Of a stretch of 7,175 nt of DNA, positions 5,528 through 7,175 are shown piece after piece. Under the pieces are notes generated by a model that had not been told where the DNA came from, made no database searches, and worked only from the letters and a program-made list of their open reading frames with translations. Source of the stretch: Desulfuromusa sp. (GTDB lineage Bacteria; Desulfobacterota; Desulfuromonadia; Desulfuromonadales; Geopsychrobacteraceae); NCBI GenBank assembly GCA_029934095.1, contig JAOZMV010000068.1, forward strand, positions 1-7,175, in the 5' to 3' direction. Position 1 is the first letter of the stretch. Each line of letters begins with the position of its first letter. Both the position numbers and the translations under genes were made by a program.

Positions 5528-7053
5528 TTACTTTCCATTTCCGTTTTGATAATAACATCAATCCTGCGGTTAATAGCGCGCCCTTCAGCGGTGTCGTTTG
5601 TTGCCAGGGGTCTTTCTGAACCATAACCAATTGCGGTCAATTCCTGTTTTTCCAAAGTTCCATTGGCGATGAAGTACTGTCGAACTGCCTCAGCCCGATT
5701 TTGAGAGAGCTGCGCATTGATCGCAGCCGATCCGGTGTTGTCAGTGTGCCCTTCAATCATAACTTCTGGTTCACCAAAGGTGCGGATAGCTTTGCGTACC
5801 TGACCCAGAAGGGGGTAATTATCTGGCATGATAATGTCTTTTCCGATCGGGAAGCGAATGGTTTTTAACCGGAGGACAAGATTTTTATCCTGTTTATAGA
5901 CCTCGGCCTGGGTCTGCGTAAATAGGCCTTGAACTTCAATAAATAATTGCTGAAAGTGGCGCTCAGCTTCCAGGTGGGCTTTGGTTTCCTGTTCTTGCAG
6001 GACAATAAGCTCCCGTTCTCTCTGGGCTTTTTTGCTCTGCCCCTCAAGGGATGCGATTTTCTCCCTTTTACTATCAATTTCACTTTGTTTCTCAGCGAGT
6101 TGTGCTTCAAATTCGAGTTTTTCCTGTTTCTGTTTCTGTTTGAAATATTGGTTGTCGTCCTGTATAGAAACGATCGATCCCAGAATGCTCTGCAGTTGGA
6201 TTTTGGCGGGTTCATTTCTCAAATCCGGCCCATTTAATTTGTTGCTGATTTGATCCAGCTGATTTTCAAGCAGCAGGGCAATATCTTCCGGCAACATGGT
6301 TTTAAATGAATTGCTTGACGCCATGATCTGACTGAGCCTTTGTGCTTGAAACAAAGCCGCATTTGCTTTGTTCTGCATCTCCGCCCGTTCGTAACGTTGT
6401 TGGGTGATAAACAGGTCGGCATCGGCCAGCGCCATCTGAGTTTCTTTCAAGGTTTTTGGAGTCAGCTTTTTTGCACCATTTTCAATATGGGCCGTCAATA
6501 GATGTCTCACTTCTCCCAGAGTATTTTCTTTGATAGCGCGGAGTTCGAGATCAGCAAAACCCTCGGCGACTTCGTTTTCATTCTGTTCAGCCCGTGCAAG
6601 ATTGTTGTTTTCAATATCAGCAGTCAGATTAATAAATTCATCTTCAATGTCCTGATAATCATCCCCAAGAGATGCCGCTCCTGCAGCATTTGCCAATTCG
6701 CGGGCCTTAATAGCACGAGAAATGGCCGACTGTGCAATCAGAGCATATTCTTTTGCTTTGTCAAAATGGGCATGGCCGTTGGCGACATTTTGCAAAATTT
6801 CTGCGACGGAATCATTGTTCGCCAGGCCATATCTGGCTTTATCCAGATAGCTGTCAGCTTGTGCATACCATGTTGGCGAGAGGACATTAATTTGTTGCGT
6901 ACGCCCTTCGGCAAGGGTTTCCTCAAGTTGAAAAATTTTGCTGCTGGGATTATCCGAAATTGCGACCGGATCAACTTTCAAATTTGGCGCTGTGCAACCT
7001 GCGAGAGCGATGAAACAAGAGAATGTGAAAATCAGGCCCTTAAGTCTCCTCAT
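5524..7053 (-). CDS. OmpA-family peptidoglycan-associated lipoprotein with helical repeats and coiled coil
   Basis: This is a predicted outer-membrane lipoprotein of 509 residues that would tie the membrane to peptidoglycan. From M1 at 7053 it has a basic N-terminus (M-R-R-L-K), a hydrophobic stretch, and the lipobox L-A-G-C with the lipidated Cys at C20; Thr at +2 fits outer-membrane sorting. Residues about 58-240 are Ala-rich helices resembling DUF4398-type regions, about 300-382 a charged coiled coil (K/E/Q-rich), and about 391-505 an OmpA C-terminal domain. That domain has G-H-T-D-N-T-G (435-441) and R-R-I-D-V (496-500). The diaminopimelate-binding pair is conserved as D438 and R453, 15 residues apart as in E. 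coli OmpA D271/R286. The ATG at 7053 is chosen for the lipobox and the AAAGGGA just upstream; a GTG at 7107 would bury the signal peptide behind 18 extra residues. The TAG stop lies in the end of the neighbouring MITE-like element. Its precise role is unknown. Confidence 0.9.
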   Translation of the reverse strand: MRRLKGLIFTFSCFIALAGCTAPNLKVDPVAISDNPSSKIFQLEETLAEGRTQQINVLSPTWYAQADSYLDKARYGLANNDSVAEILQNVANGHAHFDKAKEYALIAQSAISRAIKARELANAAGAASLGDDYQDIEDEFINLTADIENNNLARAEQNENEVAEGFADLELRAIKENTLGEVRHLLTAHIENGAKKLTPKTLKETQMALADADLFITQQRYERAEMQNKANAALFQAQRLSQIMASSNSFKTMLPEDIALLLENQLDQISNKLNGPDLRNEPAKIQLQSILGSIVSIQDDNQYFKQKQKQEKLEFEAQLAEKQSEIDSKREKIASLEGQSKKAQRERELIVLQEQETKAHLEAERHFQQLFIEVQGLFTQTQAEVYKQDKNLVLRLKTIRFPIGKDIIMPDNYPLLGQVRKAIRTFGEPEVMIEGHTDNTGSAAINAQLSQNRAEAVRQYFIANGTLEKQELTAIGYGSERPLATNDTAEGRAINRRIDVIIKTEMESN

Positions 7054-7175
7054 TTTTTCCCTTTCTTTTGTTGGAACAATGAGCTTTTGGTGAGAAAATA
7101 TTTTCACTGCAGCAGCATATCATTAAGTTCCAAAATATTATTCAAAATTGATCGGACGAAAGACTAATAACCGCC

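Noticed and set aside
7054..7107. Longer lipoprotein start at a GTG (7107)
   Set aside because: It would put 18 polar residues ahead of the signal peptide and lipobox, and lacks a ribosome binding site; the ATG at 7053 gives a textbook lipoprotein signal.
6502..7167. A 221-codon open frame on the plus strand opposite the lipoprotein gene
   Set aside because: It is antisense to the well-supported lipoprotein signal peptide and helical region, is Cys/Phe/Ile-rich with no recognisable domain, and has no good ribosome binding site.

Overview
The window looks like ordinary chromosome from an anaerobic or microaerophilic Gram-negative bacterium of moderate GC content. The evidence is an outer-membrane-type lipoprotein with an OmpA domain, a TRAP transporter, and a fused CbiE-CbiT cobalamin enzyme. 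A member of Desulfobacterota, for example a Desulfuromonas- or Geobacter-like organism, would fit, but that is a style-based inference and no phylogenetic marker proves it.

Layout, left to right. (1) 1-1893, plus strand: the small (DctQ) and large (DctM) membrane subunits of a TRAP transporter. The substrate-binding subunit is not in the window and may lie just upstream. The unit ends at a symmetrical terminator (1914-1950) that also serves the convergent ferritin gene. (2) 1986-2656, minus strand: a FtnA-type ferritin with a complete iron site, preceded by an unannotated 39-codon ORF for a one-helix membrane peptide. A good sigma70-like promoter for ferritin overlaps the end of that small ORF. 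(3) 2708-5301, plus strand: engB (ribosome-assembly GTPase), overlapping by 4 bases a histidine phosphatase that is probably the CobC alpha-ribazole phosphatase. A 122-bp imperfect inverted repeat follows, then cbiET. The last two genes would act in cobalamin synthesis: CbiET in corrin-ring methylation and decarboxylation, CobC late in nucleotide-loop assembly. (4) 5302-5523: a perfect 20-bp stem hairpin, then a 168-bp MITE-like element with perfect 20-bp terminal inverted repeats. (5) 5524-7053, minus strand: a 509-residue lipoprotein with helical repeats, a coiled coil and a C-terminal peptidoglycan-binding OmpA domain. Its stop codon lies inside the end of the MITE-like element. The last 122 bases (7054-7175) are the upstream region of this gene; I see no convincing promoter there.

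No RNA gene, CRISPR array, transposase or defence system was recognised. The parts least explained by standard annotation are the two intergenic repeat elements, the small membrane ORF upstream of ferritin, and the three-module periplasmic part of the OmpA lipoprotein.
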